A stretch of 64,000 nucleotides of DNA from NCBI GenBank assembly GCA_937923175.1, contig CALALB010000009.1:1-64000 (forward strand). Direction: 5' to 3'. How positions within the stretch are numbered: the stretch's first letter is position 1; each line of letters begins with the position of its first letter. The stretch is from an uncultured Chromatiaceae bacterium. GTDB lineage: Bacteria > Pseudomonadota > Gammaproteobacteria > Chromatiales > Chromatiaceae. The notes beneath the pieces were generated by a model that did no database searches, was not told the DNA's origin, and saw only the letters and a program-made list of their open reading frames with translations. The translations under genes and the position numbers were made by a program. This document shows, piece after piece, positions 28,263 through 38,293 of this stretch.

Positions 28263-30092
28263 TTGGCCACAGATCAAGCGATATTGCCCCTTGAGAGTCT
28301 GGTTTTGTACAAGGTCAAACCAGCGCGTGTGATTGGGCTCGGCGATAAGATCGAGATTGAGCTCGAGGGTGGCGAGACCAAGCGTGTGCGACCTAAGGAT
28401 ATCGTCCTCCTGCATCCGGGGCCGGTGCATAGCCTCAGCGAGCTGGTACCGCTCGATGGCGAGTTGGATGCGGCCTGGGAATTGCTGGAAGGCAGCGAAA
28501 CGACCCTGCGCGATCTCGCCGAGCTCCTCTTCAACGACTATACACCGGCAAGCGCCTGGGCGACCTGGCAGCGGGTGGCGGAAGGTCTCGCCTTTGTCGG
28601 GACACCCGAATCCATCCAGGTACGCCCACGCGCTGTGGTCGAGCGTGAACAGGCCGAACGCGCCGCCAAGGTCTCTGCTGAACGCGCCTGGCGTGACTTT
28701 TTGGAACGCATGCAGCAGGCGCGCCTTTTGCCGGAGGATCAGGCGCGTCTGGTCGAGGTCGAGCGTCTGGCGCTGGGCTTAAGCGAACATAGCCGTATTC
28801 TTGAGGCGCTCGGCTATCCCGAGACGCCGGAAGGCGCCCATCGCACCCTGATCCAGGTTGGCTATTGGCCGGAACGCTACAATCCCTACCCTACCCGCTG
28901 TGGTGTCCCGCAGGCGGATCCTGAGCTGCCCCTCCCTGAACCAAGGGATGAGGATCGGCTGGATCTCACCGAGCTTGCCGCCTATGCCATCGACGATGAG
29001 GGCAATCAGGACCCAGATGATGCCATCAGTATCGAGGATGACCGCCTGTGGGTCCATGTCGCTGATGTCGCTGCCCTGGTGGGGCCAGATAGCCCAATCG
29101 AGCGCGAGGCCCGCACCCGCGGCGCCAATCTGTATCTGCCCGAAGGGGTGATCAATATGCTGCCAGCGGGGGTCACTGAACAGCTGGGGTTGGGTCTGCA
29201 ACCGATCTCGCCGGCCCTATCCTTTGCCATGCGCTGCGATCCGGCGGGCAATCTCCATGACATCGAGGTCCATCGTACCTGGGTGCGGGTGATCCGGTTA
29301 AGCTATGCCGAGGTTGAAACACGCCTGGATGAGACGCCTTTTGCGCAGATGCGCGTACTCACCGAGCGCTATCGGGCGCGGCGTTTTGCTATGGGTGCAG
29401 GCCAGCTCAATTTGCCTGAGGTGAGCGTGCGTCTGGATCAGGACGGCCGTATCCAGATCCGTCCTTTGCCCCCGCTTCTGAGCCGTGAGCTGGTCACCGA
29501 TGCCATGCTCATGGCCGGTGAGGCCGCAGCGCGTTTTTGTCTCGAGCGCGCCATCCCCATTCCCTTTGCTGTCCAGCCTCCGCCTGATGGCAATGAGCTG
29601 GGGACGGATCTCGCGAGCATGCATGCCAGACGACGCAACTTTAAGCCGACCCGGCTTGTGCTCGAACCCGACCGTCATGCAGGTCTAGGGCTTGATCTTT
29701 ATACCCGCGCCACCAGCCCCTTACGGCGTTATTCAGATCTGCTGGTCCATCAACAGATCCGCGCCTGGCTTACTGGAGGTCCGTTGCTCGCTCAAGCCCA
29801 GGTGGTGGAGCGTATCGGCGAGGCCGAGCTAGGTGCAGCCAATGCCCGCCGTTGCGAGCGGCTCGCCAACCAGCACTGGAAGCTGGTGTATCTCAAGGAA
29901 AATCCCAATTGGCGCGGTGAGGGTATCGTGGTGGATCTGGAGGAGCGCCGCGCCATCGTGCTGGTGCCTGCCTTAGCCCTGGAGGCACGGGTCCGCTTGC
30001 GCGAGGGCGCGGCGCTCAATCAGGTGGTCCGGCTTGCCGTCAACGAGGTTGATCTGCCTGAGCTAAACGTCAGCTTCCGCCCGCTTGGCTAA
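28263..30092 (+). CDS. RNB-domain exoribonuclease (RNase II family), TTG start
   Basis: AIDDEGNQDPDDAISIEDDRLWVHVADVAALVGPDSPIEREARTRGANLYLPEGVINMLP; YTRATSPLRRYSDLLVHQQIRAWL. Confidence 0.9.
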   Translation: MATDQAILPLESLVLYKVKPARVIGLGDKIEIELEGGETKRVRPKDIVLLHPGPVHSLSELVPLDGELDAAWELLEGSETTLRDLAELLFNDYTPASAWATWQRVAEGLAFVGTPESIQVRPRAVVEREQAERAAKVSAERAWRDFLERMQQARLLPEDQARLVEVERLALGLSEHSRILEALGYPETPEGAHRTLIQVGYWPERYNPYPTRCGVPQADPELPLPEPRDEDRLDLTELAAYAIDDEGNQDPDDAISIEDDRLWVHVADVAALVGPDSPIEREARTRGANLYLPEGVINMLPAGVTEQLGLGLQPISPALSFAMRCDPAGNLHDIEVHRTWVRVIRLSYAEVETRLDETPFAQMRVLTERYRARRFAMGAGQLNLPEVSVRLDQDGRIQIRPLPPLLSRELVTDAMLMAGEAAARFCLERAIPIPFAVQPPPDGNELGTDLASMHARRRNFKPTRLVLEPDRHAGLGLDLYTRATSPLRRYSDLLVHQQIRAWLTGGPLLAQAQVVERIGEAELGAANARRCERLANQHWKLVYLKENPNWRGEGIVVDLEERRAIVLVPALALEARVRLREGAALNQVVRLAVNEVDLPELNVSFRPLG

Positions 30093-30647
30093 GGCCTGGA
30101 TCCCCCAGGCGCGGACCTCGCCGGTATCGAGATGCACAAAGTCTGAGCGCCGATAGTAGCCGACCCCACCGCGCCCAAGTTCCAACGCCGCCTCGCAGAG
30201 AAGACGGGTGGAGAGATCGGATAGGCGGACATCGACTGCCTGGCCGCGGATATGCAGGCTGTTTTTGGCCACTCCGCTTGAGGTTTTGCGCAAGCGGGCG
30301 TTGGTTTCGGGCGAACGATAGGCGCTGATGATTTCAAAACGGGCGTCTGGATCGCCCAGAGAGACCTTCAAGTCATAGAGCAGGTCGAACAGGCGGGGAT
30401 CGATCGTTCTGACCTCGCCGGTCCGATAGTCGCGAAAGAGATGATTGAGTCGCTGAAGCGCCGCCTGTTGGTAGATGTCGCCGATACGATAGGTGAGGGT
30501 GACAACCTCGTCGGTATGCAGATGGCGGAAGGACAGGATACGCGGACGCCCAAGGGGTGCCGAGGCGCGGCTGGTGAAGAACGGAAAGGCGGCAGCAGGC
30601 GTCGCGACAACAGACAGGATGGACCCTAGAAAATAACGTCGATTCAT
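30063..30647 (-). CDS. YcbK-like DUF882 / M15-family periplasmic protein
   Basis: Exported N-terminus MNRRYFLGSILSVVATPAAA; EIISAYRSPETNARLRKTSSGVAKNSLHIRGQAVDVRL. Confidence 0.85.
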   Translation of the reverse strand: MNRRYFLGSILSVVATPAAAFPFFTSRASAPLGRPRILSFRHLHTDEVVTLTYRIGDIYQQAALQRLNHLFRDYRTGEVRTIDPRLFDLLYDLKVSLGDPDARFEIISAYRSPETNARLRKTSSGVAKNSLHIRGQAVDVRLSDLSTRLLCEAALELGRGGVGYYRRSDFVHLDTGEVRAWGIQALAKRAEADV

Positions 30648-30975
30648 GTTCCCCCCGGTACATTATGACGTTAATCACGGTTGCGCGCCTGATTATAATG
30701 ATCTAAACCGCTCAGGCAAATAAAAAATTTCAGCAATATCATATTTGTTTGTTTCTAAAGTACGACACTAATAACCAATCATAAATGTTGAGATTATAAG
30801 AGAGAAATCTGGGAGGAGTCATTCATGGTTTGCTGATTGTCAGTGCGGTTTTTGCCAAAGAATGGCATGAACAATGGGGAGCGATTCCAAATCTGGGGAT
30901 GATTTCGCGATTTAGATGGTCTATGCTTTCCGAGGACTGTCACCCCTCGGAGGATCACTGCGGATGGATGAGACA

Positions 30976-31662
30976 ATGCGCCTTACCTGGTTGCTCAGCG
31001 CCCTGGCGCTCTTCGTCCCAGGGCTACTCAGGGCCGATATCTATAAGTACGTCGATGCCTCAGGACAGGTCTATTTCACCGATACACCGCTCCAGGGCAA
31101 TCGCTATCGGCTCGAATGGCAACGCGAGGCCAGCAAAATAGCCCCCGCCTCTTTAGGCGCGGTGCGCCCGCAGACCGGGATCATTGCTCAGGGGCGGGTC
31201 CTGACGAGCCGACCGATAGAACCGCTGCCCCAATCCCAGGCCGAGCGGCGAGCGCTCTATCATCCCCTGATCCTGGCCAACGCCCGACGCTATGGTCTAT
31301 CGCCAGGACTGCTCCATGCCATCATCCGCGCCGAGTCGGCCTACAATCCTCAGGCCGTTTCGCCCAAAGGCGCCCACGGGCTGATGCAGCTGATGCCTAT
31401 GACCTCAGCCCGCTACGGGGTGCGCGATCCCTTTGATCCGGCCGAGAATATCCGCGGCGGCGCGGCCTATCTGCGCGATCTGCTCGATCTCTTCGACCAG
31501 GATGTCAAACTAGCGCTGGCCGGCTATAACGCCGGTGAGGGGGCCGTGCTCAAATATGGGCGCCAGATCCCACCCTATGATGAGACCCAGGAGTATATCC
31601 GCCGGGTATTACGTTTTTACCTGGACGAACGCCCCGCCAGCCTCGTCTTGACGGCGCGCTAG
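30976..31662 (+). CDS. Lytic transglycosylase (SLT) with N-terminal DUF4124-like segment
   Basis: ADIYKYVDASGQVYFTDTPLQGN; LLHAIIRAESAYNPQAVSPKGAHGLMQLMPMTSARYGV...LALAGYNAGEGAV. Confidence 0.88.
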   Translation: MRLTWLLSALALFVPGLLRADIYKYVDASGQVYFTDTPLQGNRYRLEWQREASKIAPASLGAVRPQTGIIAQGRVLTSRPIEPLPQSQAERRALYHPLILANARRYGLSPGLLHAIIRAESAYNPQAVSPKGAHGLMQLMPMTSARYGVRDPFDPAENIRGGAAYLRDLLDLFDQDVKLALAGYNAGEGAVLKYGRQIPPYDETQEYIRRVLRFYLDERPASLVLTAR

Positions 31663-31665
31663 AGG

Positions 31666-31884
31666 CTAGTCCTCGCCAATGACCCGGGGATCGCGCGGGG
31701 TTGAGAGCAGATGCTCGGCCTCGCCCTGCTGACGAGCAAAGATCAGCCGATACTCAACCCCTGTCCCTGGCGGTTCATTACGCCGGCGCTCGCGCACGAT
31801 CTCGCGGGCGCGCTGATAGTGCTCGACCGTATCGAGATGCTCGAGCTGGCATGGCGGGGTGATCTTGTAAACGAAATATGGCAT
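31666..31884 (-). CDS. Conserved-looking small hypothetical protein
   Basis: MPYFVYKITPPCQLEHLDTVEHYQRAREIVRERRRNEPPGTGVEYRLIFA; intact ORF between genes. Confidence 0.6.
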   Translation of the reverse strand: MPYFVYKITPPCQLEHLDTVEHYQRAREIVRERRRNEPPGTGVEYRLIFARQQGEAEHLLSTPRDPRVIGED

Positions 31885-31941
31885 TGCGTGCGTGTCTCTC
31901 GGCTCTGGGTTGGAAGATTGACCAGGTTGTTCGCCGGTTAT

Positions 31942-32796
31942 TCAGCGGAGGTTACGTTTATAGCTGGGAACCTCGGCGTTGCGCGCCTTAGAGATATTGG
32001 CAAACTCTAGGGTGACGCTCGCCAGTTCAACCCCTTTAAAGTCGGTATTGGTGAGATTGGCGCGATGCAGGATCGAGCCACCGAGGGTGGCATTGCTCAG
32101 GTCCGCATCGGTCAGATTGGCCTGGCGGAAGTTGGCATCCTGTGCAAGGATCCTGCATAGGCGCGCCCCGGTGAGGTTGGCAGCCTCCAGATTGGCCAGG
32201 TTCAGCACGGTAAAGCCGTCCGCGGTGGTGCTGGTGAGATCGGCCTGGCTCAGATTGGCGCGAACCAGGTTGGCGTCATTGAGATGCGAATCGCGCAGAT
32301 CCGCGCCGGTCAGATTGGCCTCGCGCAGATTGGCCTGGATGAACAGCACCTTGATTGCCTTGATGTGGCTAAGATCGCTGCCATAGAGGTCGGTACGGCG
32401 CAAATCGGCATAGCTGAGATCGGCACCGCGCAGATTGGCATAGCGTACCTCGACCCCGCGTAGATCTGCCCGCACCAAACGGGCATTGGCGAGATTGGCA
32501 TGATTGAGCATGGCGGCATGGGCGCGCTGCTCGGCCCCCAGACGTGCCCGGCTCAGATCAGCATTGCTGAGGTCGGCGGCGCGCAATTGGGCACCGACCA
32601 GCAATGCCTCGGCGAGAAGGGCACCGCTCAAACAGGCCCCATCCAGATCGCTGCCAGACAGATTGGCCCAACGTAGATCCAGACCGCTGAGATCGGCGCC
32701 GCTGAGTTGCATCTCCCGCAGATCGGCACCCACCAGCGAATCAGCATCGACGCGCTCCAGGACGGCGCCGGTTGTGCGATGCTTGATCTCGATCAT
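31942..32796 (-). CDS. Pentapeptide-repeat protein
   Basis: Tandem A(D/N)LxX repeats over nearly the whole 284 aa (ADLSGLDLRWANLSGSDLDGACLSG...). Confidence 0.93.
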   Translation of the reverse strand: MIEIKHRTTGAVLERVDADSLVGADLREMQLSGADLSGLDLRWANLSGSDLDGACLSGALLAEALLVGAQLRAADLSNADLSRARLGAEQRAHAAMLNHANLANARLVRADLRGVEVRYANLRGADLSYADLRRTDLYGSDLSHIKAIKVLFIQANLREANLTGADLRDSHLNDANLVRANLSQADLTSTTADGFTVLNLANLEAANLTGARLCRILAQDANFRQANLTDADLSNATLGGSILHRANLTNTDFKGVELASVTLEFANISKARNAEVPSYKRNLR

Positions 32797-32871
32797 GCCA
32801 GACTCCTCCAGGGGTGTGATGATTTTGAAAAATCAAGAAATCTAGCTAGATCCATCTATCCGAACTATAGC

Positions 32872-33924
32872 ATGGTGATCTGCTTCAATGACTTAGCCAG
32901 CCAGCTCGCCAGAGGCCTGGCGCCCGTTTATCTGGTCTGGGGCGAGGAACCCTGGCAGTTTCACGAGGCTGCGCGCATGGTGCGCGCAGCAGCGTGCCAT
33001 GCCGGTTTTGCTGAACGCGAGGTTTTGGACACGGCAGAGCAGTTTCAATGGGGCCAGTTGAGTGCTGCAGCAAACAGTCTGTCGCTCTTTGCGGCGCGCC
33101 GGCTGATCGAGCTGCGCCTGACCACCAGCCGGATCGATGCGGCCGGGGCAAACGCCATTTGCGCCTATTGTGAACGTCTTCCAGCCGATACGCTGCTCCT
33201 GATCCTGGCCCCCGGTTTGGAACGCCAGGTCCTGCAATCCAACTGGGCCAGGCGCATCGAGACCATCGGGGTGGTCGTCCAGGTCTGGCCGCTGAAGGGT
33301 GTAGCCCTTGAGCAGTGGCTCAGTCGAGGTTTAAAGGAAGGCGGATTTCAGCCTGGGCCGGGGGTTGTTGAGTTCTTAGCCGAACACTGTGAGGGCAATC
33401 TCCTTGCCGCGGCCCAAGAGATCGCCAAGCTGCGTCTGCTGAGAGACCCAGGGTTTTTGAGGCTCGATGATCTCTTGGGACAGATCGCCGACAGCAGCCG
33501 CTTTGATCCCTTTGCCTTGACGGAGGCAGCACTCAGGGGAGACCGGGCGCGTACCTTTCATATCCTGGAGGTCCTGCGCGCCGAGGGTACAGCTGAGGCC
33601 ATCATCCTCTGGGCGCTCGCCCGTGAGCTGCGCATGCTCGCAGCGGTCCGCCAGGCCCAGGCGCAGCGCCTGCCGCTGGAACAGGTATGGGAGGCGCACC
33701 GGGTCCCGCGGATGCGCCAGCCGCTCATCCTCGAGGCCCTTAAACGTCTGACCCTTGAACACCTCCAGGAACTCCTGCGCCAATGCGCCTGCGCCGATCG
33801 GGTGATTAAAGGGGTCAGTCCCGGCGACCCCTGGCATCGGCTTGCGGCGATCGCAGATGCCTTAAGCGGCGGTCCGCTGTGGGGGGTGGTTACCAATCCT
33901 GACCCTATCTCCACCGGCTGTTAA
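32872..33924 (+). CDS. holA: DNA polymerase III subunit delta
   Basis: LARGLAPVYLVWGEEPWQFHEAARMVRAAACHAGFAEREVLDT; EFLAEHCEGNLLAAAQEIAKLRLL; length and architecture fit HolA. Confidence 0.9.
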   Translation: MVICFNDLASQLARGLAPVYLVWGEEPWQFHEAARMVRAAACHAGFAEREVLDTAEQFQWGQLSAAANSLSLFAARRLIELRLTTSRIDAAGANAICAYCERLPADTLLLILAPGLERQVLQSNWARRIETIGVVVQVWPLKGVALEQWLSRGLKEGGFQPGPGVVEFLAEHCEGNLLAAAQEIAKLRLLRDPGFLRLDDLLGQIADSSRFDPFALTEAALRGDRARTFHILEVLRAEGTAEAIILWALARELRMLAAVRQAQAQRLPLEQVWEAHRVPRMRQPLILEALKRLTLEHLQELLRQCACADRVIKGVSPGDPWHRLAAIADALSGGPLWGVVTNPDPISTGC

Positions 33925-33971
33925 AAACCGGCGGGATAGACGGGCCGCCGGCCGAGGGATGGCCAATCTGA

Positions 33972-35420
33972 CTAGCGGCGCGACAGGATAATCAACTGAT
34001 CGCCACGCTGGATATGCAGGCTATAAAGCCCTTTGGAGGCACGCAGGATGGCACCGATGTCGCGCAGCCTGCCAAGGCGCTGACCATTGATTTGGAGCAG
34101 GCGGTCGCCCTCGCGCAGTCCAGCCTGCCAGGCGGGACTGTCGCGTTCGACGGTTCCGACCGGAACACCCGGCACCCCTGAGCTGGTATCGAGTTCACCG
34201 AGCAAGGCGCCCGCAAGCTCAGGCGCAATCCGCTCGCCCGGGACATAGTTGCGATAAGGATCGGCAACCCGGGCAGCGAGACGCTTGGGCCGGCCATCGC
34301 GCAGGATATCCAGGGCAATCGACTCGCCGACCCGCAGCAAACCGAATTGATTGCGCAGATCCGCAGCCCCGCGCACCGGTTTATCGTTGAGCCTTAGGAT
34401 CACATCCCCGGGACGTACGCCGGCCTCCTCGGCCGCCGAGCCCGGTTGCACCGTGGTCACCAGGGCCCCTTCGGCATGGGTAAGATTCAGGGCGCTGGCG
34501 AGATCCTCGGTCAGATCCTGCACCGCGATCCCAAGCAACCCGCGCCGCACCGTCCCATGCTGGACGAGCTGTTCCATGATGGCGCGTGCCATATTTGCCG
34601 GGATGGCAAAACCGATGCCGATATTGCCGCCCCCTGGGGCGAGGATCGCGGTATTCATGCCGACCAGTTCGCCCTTGAGGTTGACCAGAGGTCCACCTGA
34701 ATTACCCGGGTTGATCGAGGCATCGGTTTGGATGAAGTTCTCATAGCCTTCGATACCCAATCCAGTGCGCCCTAAACCGCTGACGATCCCAGAGGTGACG
34801 GTCTGACGTAGACCGAATGGATTGCCGATTGCGACCACAAAATCGCCAACCCGCAGCTGATCGGAATCGGCGAAGGTCAAATCGGTCAGGTTATCAGCTG
34901 GGATCCTTAAGACCGCCACATCGGTCTCGGGGTCGCCACCGATCAACCGCGCCTCCAGGACCCGCCCATCATGGAGGGTGACCCGGATCTCGTCGGCCTT
35001 GGCGATGACATGATGATTGGTCAGGACCAGACCGCGTTTGGCATCGACGATGATCCCCGAGCCCAGGCTGCTGCGCTGTTGGCGTTGATTGGGGATATCA
35101 AAGAAATGCCGAAAGAAGGGATCGCGCAGCAGAGGGTGTTCCGTGGCCTCGATACGGGTTATGGTTGAAATATTGACCACCGCGGGCATCACCCGTTCGA
35201 GCATCGGGGCGAGGCTCGGCAGGGCCTGACCCTCGACGCTGGGCGGCAGCGCCGCCCAGCCTACCATCGTCCATAACAGGGCAAGCAATCCAGGGATCAG
35301 GCCCAAATAGGCAAGGATCTGACCAGCTCCCCACCCTCGGCAAAACCAGCGGGATCTCGTATCTAGAGCAGGGGACGCCTGAAGGGGGCGGTGAGCCGCT
35401 TGGATCTGTTTTGGCATCAT
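33972..35420 (-). CDS. DegP/DegQ-family periplasmic serine endoprotease (two PDZ domains)
   Basis: SSLGSGIIVDAKRGLVLTNHHVI; FIQTDASINPGNSGGPLVNLKGELVGMNTAI; PDZ segments. Confidence 0.93.
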   Translation of the reverse strand: MMPKQIQAAHRPLQASPALDTRSRWFCRGWGAGQILAYLGLIPGLLALLWTMVGWAALPPSVEGQALPSLAPMLERVMPAVVNISTITRIEATEHPLLRDPFFRHFFDIPNQRQQRSSLGSGIIVDAKRGLVLTNHHVIAKADEIRVTLHDGRVLEARLIGGDPETDVAVLRIPADNLTDLTFADSDQLRVGDFVVAIGNPFGLRQTVTSGIVSGLGRTGLGIEGYENFIQTDASINPGNSGGPLVNLKGELVGMNTAILAPGGGNIGIGFAIPANMARAIMEQLVQHGTVRRGLLGIAVQDLTEDLASALNLTHAEGALVTTVQPGSAAEEAGVRPGDVILRLNDKPVRGAADLRNQFGLLRVGESIALDILRDGRPKRLAARVADPYRNYVPGERIAPELAGALLGELDTSSGVPGVPVGTVERDSPAWQAGLREGDRLLQINGQRLGRLRDIGAILRASKGLYSLHIQRGDQLIILSRR

Positions 35421-35537
35421 GGCAATTCCATTGGCTTTTGTGGATTTGGGCCAAGGCTAACCAGCCTTCATCGGCCCGCGCAAGATTTTGCCTGAGGATG
35501 CACCAAGGTTCCCAGCCGATCGATGCCAAAGCTGGGG

Positions 35538-36200
35538 TTATCTATCCTGGCGCAAGCGGTCGCTTAGGTTGTTTAGATCCGCAGGCGTATTGAGATTGGC
35601 AAAGGCAGCGGCCTGGTCGGTGCAATCGGCCAGGGCCAAGGAATGGCACCTAAACCAATCCTCCGCGCGCCGTCCGCCCTGTTCCAGATACTCGGCAAGA
35701 TCATCGGCGAGCATTACTGGCAACAGGGCATGGAGCCATTGAATCCGCTGGCCGTCATGGACCAGGGCCAGATCGCCCCCCTGTTCGGCCAAGGCCTTGG
35801 TGAGGCGGACCGCCAGATCCGGCGGTAAACAGGGCGCATCACAGGGTACAACCAGGACCCAAGGGGTTAGGGCAGCGCGCAGGCCAGCAAGGATACCGGC
35901 CAAGGGACCTGGATGTTCGGGTAGAGGATCGGTCACAACCGGATAACCCAGGGATCGATAGCGATCCAGGTTGCGATTGGCGCTGATGAGGATGGCGCCT
36001 GTCTGGGGTTCAAGCGCGGCAAGCGTCCAGGCAATGAGGGGGTGGCCGCCGATCTCCAGGAGGCCCTTGTCGATCCCGCCCAGACGCCTGCCCCGCCCGC
36101 CGGCAAGGATCAGGGCAGTCAGCTGCTCGATGGTCGGCTGAATTCTGCCAGCCTTGGCTAATAGGGGATGAGTTGGGTCGGCGGAATGGCTCGGTTGCAT
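35538..36200 (-). CDS. mobA: Molybdenum cofactor guanylyltransferase
   Basis: LTALILAGGRGRRLGGIDKGLLEIGGHPLIAWTL; WVLVVPCDAPCLPPDLAVRL. Confidence 0.9.
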   Translation of the reverse strand: MQPSHSADPTHPLLAKAGRIQPTIEQLTALILAGGRGRRLGGIDKGLLEIGGHPLIAWTLAALEPQTGAILISANRNLDRYRSLGYPVVTDPLPEHPGPLAGILAGLRAALTPWVLVVPCDAPCLPPDLAVRLTKALAEQGGDLALVHDGQRIQWLHALLPVMLADDLAEYLEQGGRRAEDWFRCHSLALADCTDQAAAFANLNTPADLNNLSDRLRQDR

Positions 36201-36305
36201 CGGTGATGTCTCGAAACGGCGAGCTGCCTGATTGTGGCTGGACTCATCTTGGCTCAGGGGTGCTGATCCGCTAGCATGCCGGATAATCGGCTGGGCTCGC
36301 TTCGT

Positions 36306-37889
36306 TTAACCATTTGCCTCAGCCTTGGCAGCCTTGCTGTTGCCCTGTTCAGTCCGCTTGTCGCCACATGGCCAATAACCGGTGCGCGGTTGCGGCGGTG
36401 TCTTCAGGGCCTCAGCCATGGTCTCGCAGATGGTGCGCAAGACCTTGATGCGGGCGTGGCGTTTGTCATTACCCTCGATGAGGGTCCAGGCGGCATATTG
36501 GGTGCTGGTCCGGGCGATCATCTCATTGACCGCCTCCTGATAAAGCGGCCATTTCTCGCGGTTGCGCCAGTCCTCATCGGTGATCTTATAGCGCTTATAG
36601 GGCACGGACTCGCGTTCGCGAAAACGCTGGAGCTGCTCATCCAGACTGATCTGGAGCCAAAACTTAAGCAGGATGATGCCGCTATCGACGAGCTGTTCCT
36701 CGAAACGGTTGATCTCGGAATAGGCGCGGCGCCATTCAGCCGGTTTGGCAAAGCCCTCGACCCGTTCGACCAACACCCGCCCATACCAGGAGCGGTCATA
36801 GATGGTCATGCGTCCGGCGCGCGGGATATGACGCCAAAAACGCCAGAGATAATGATGCGCTCGTTCCTCGTCGGTCGGGGCGGCGACCGGAATGGCGCGA
36901 TAAAGCCTGGCATCCACCGCCTGGGCGATTCGCCGGATGGTCCCGCCCTTGCCGCTAGCATCCATCCCTTCGAAGACCAGGACCGTAGAGCGTCTTTTGT
37001 TATAGGCAGCCCAGGCCAATTCGTTGAGCTCGGCCTGGTAATGTTTGAGCAGTCTCTTGTAATCCTCGGCCGGTAGGCCTTGTTCCAGATCAAGCCGATC
37101 GAGCAGGGTGATCTGGGCGCTGGTGCTGGCCGGTAATTCGAGGGCATCGGCTGCTGTTTCATGGGTCGTCCCCCCACTGGCCTCGGCAAGACGCGCCCGC
37201 ATGACATGGAGCAGGGTTTTGCCGACGGTAAGATCTCGATAGCGCCGGTCGGCGGCCTCGATCAGATACCAAGGGGCACAACCGCGGTCGGTATGCCGGA
37301 TCACCCGTTCAGCCACCCGTTCGAAGGCGGCATAGTGCTCGGAGAACCGGCTCTTTTCTGGCAGCATCTTCCAACGGCTGCGGTCATCGCGGGCGAGTTC
37401 CTTGAGCCTGGTCTTTTGATCGGCCTCGGACATATGGAACCAAAACTTGACGATCAGCGCCCCGTCCTCGACCAGCATCTGTTCGAACTCGATGATCCGG
37501 TTGAGCTCGGCGTCTAATTCAGCGTCGTTACACAGGCCGCGGAAACGATGTTCGATGGGGGCCTGATACCATCCTCCGAATAGGATGGCGATCTCGCCGC
37601 GCGCCGGCAGCGCCCGCCAAAAACGCCAGTAGCGGGGGCGTTCGCGTTCCTCGTCGGACTCGTCCCAAAAGGCGAAGGTCTGGACCCCGCGGGTATCCAG
37701 CCACTCGTGCAGCCGGTTGACCACCTCGCCTTTGCCTGCCCCCTCGACCCCAGCGATCAGGACGATCAGCGGGATCTGGGAACCCCTGAGCTCGCGTTGC
37801 ACCACCAGGAGCTGGGTGCGTAGTTCCTCTTGCTGCTCCTTATATTCTTCCTTGCTGACTGAACGCCCGACCTTGGTTGCCTCAAACAT
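36306..37889 (-). CDS. pap: Polyphosphate:AMP phosphotransferase (tandem PPK2 domains)
   Basis: Two PPK2 modules: VLIAGVEGAGKGEVVNRLHEWLD...PRYWRFWRALP and LVFEGMDASGKGGTIRRIAQ...YLWRFWRHIPRAGRMTIYDRSWYGRVLVERVEG. Confidence 0.88.
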   Translation of the reverse strand: MFEATKVGRSVSKEEYKEQQEELRTQLLVVQRELRGSQIPLIVLIAGVEGAGKGEVVNRLHEWLDTRGVQTFAFWDESDEERERPRYWRFWRALPARGEIAILFGGWYQAPIEHRFRGLCNDAELDAELNRIIEFEQMLVEDGALIVKFWFHMSEADQKTRLKELARDDRSRWKMLPEKSRFSEHYAAFERVAERVIRHTDRGCAPWYLIEAADRRYRDLTVGKTLLHVMRARLAEASGGTTHETAADALELPASTSAQITLLDRLDLEQGLPAEDYKRLLKHYQAELNELAWAAYNKRRSTVLVFEGMDASGKGGTIRRIAQAVDARLYRAIPVAAPTDEERAHHYLWRFWRHIPRAGRMTIYDRSWYGRVLVERVEGFAKPAEWRRAYSEINRFEEQLVDSGIILLKFWLQISLDEQLQRFRERESVPYKRYKITDEDWRNREKWPLYQEAVNEMIARTSTQYAAWTLIEGNDKRHARIKVLRTICETMAEALKTPPQPRTGYWPCGDKRTEQGNSKAAKAEANG

Positions 37890-38139
37890 CGCTCGTTGAC
37901 CCCTTATTCAGGATTGCCCCAGGCCTTAAGGCTATCTGGGTTATCAGTCTGGTGAAAGCCTGAGGCTATGGAGGGCGAGCGGATCTCAGGATCCCTCACC
38001 GGCTTTAGGTCAGAGGCGATGACGGAATGCGCCGCCATGACGCATGATGAGGTTTCTCGATGTACCCGAGGATAGGGTCGGGACAGCGGGTGTATCGACC
38101 CAGGCGCAAGCACCCTGATCCCTGGCAGTCCCGCGGAAG

Positions 38140-38153
38140 TTGATGCATATCAT
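38140..38153. promoter_or_regulatory. FNR/ANR-like box upstream of the Tat-exported molybdoenzyme operon
   Basis: TTGATGCATATCAT versus consensus TTGATNNNNATCAA (one mismatch), ~140 bp before ATG 38294. Confidence 0.5.
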
Positions 38154-38293
38154 TCAATTGCCATCTTTTGGTGGACCAACTGTGGGCCTTTCCCTTAAGT
38201 TTTCTGCTGGCCTCTGCATGCCAGCTGTAGCGTGCAAGAACAAAGATCCGTGGCCAAGAACCCGGTATCCACCATCTGCGGAGGATTGACTGC

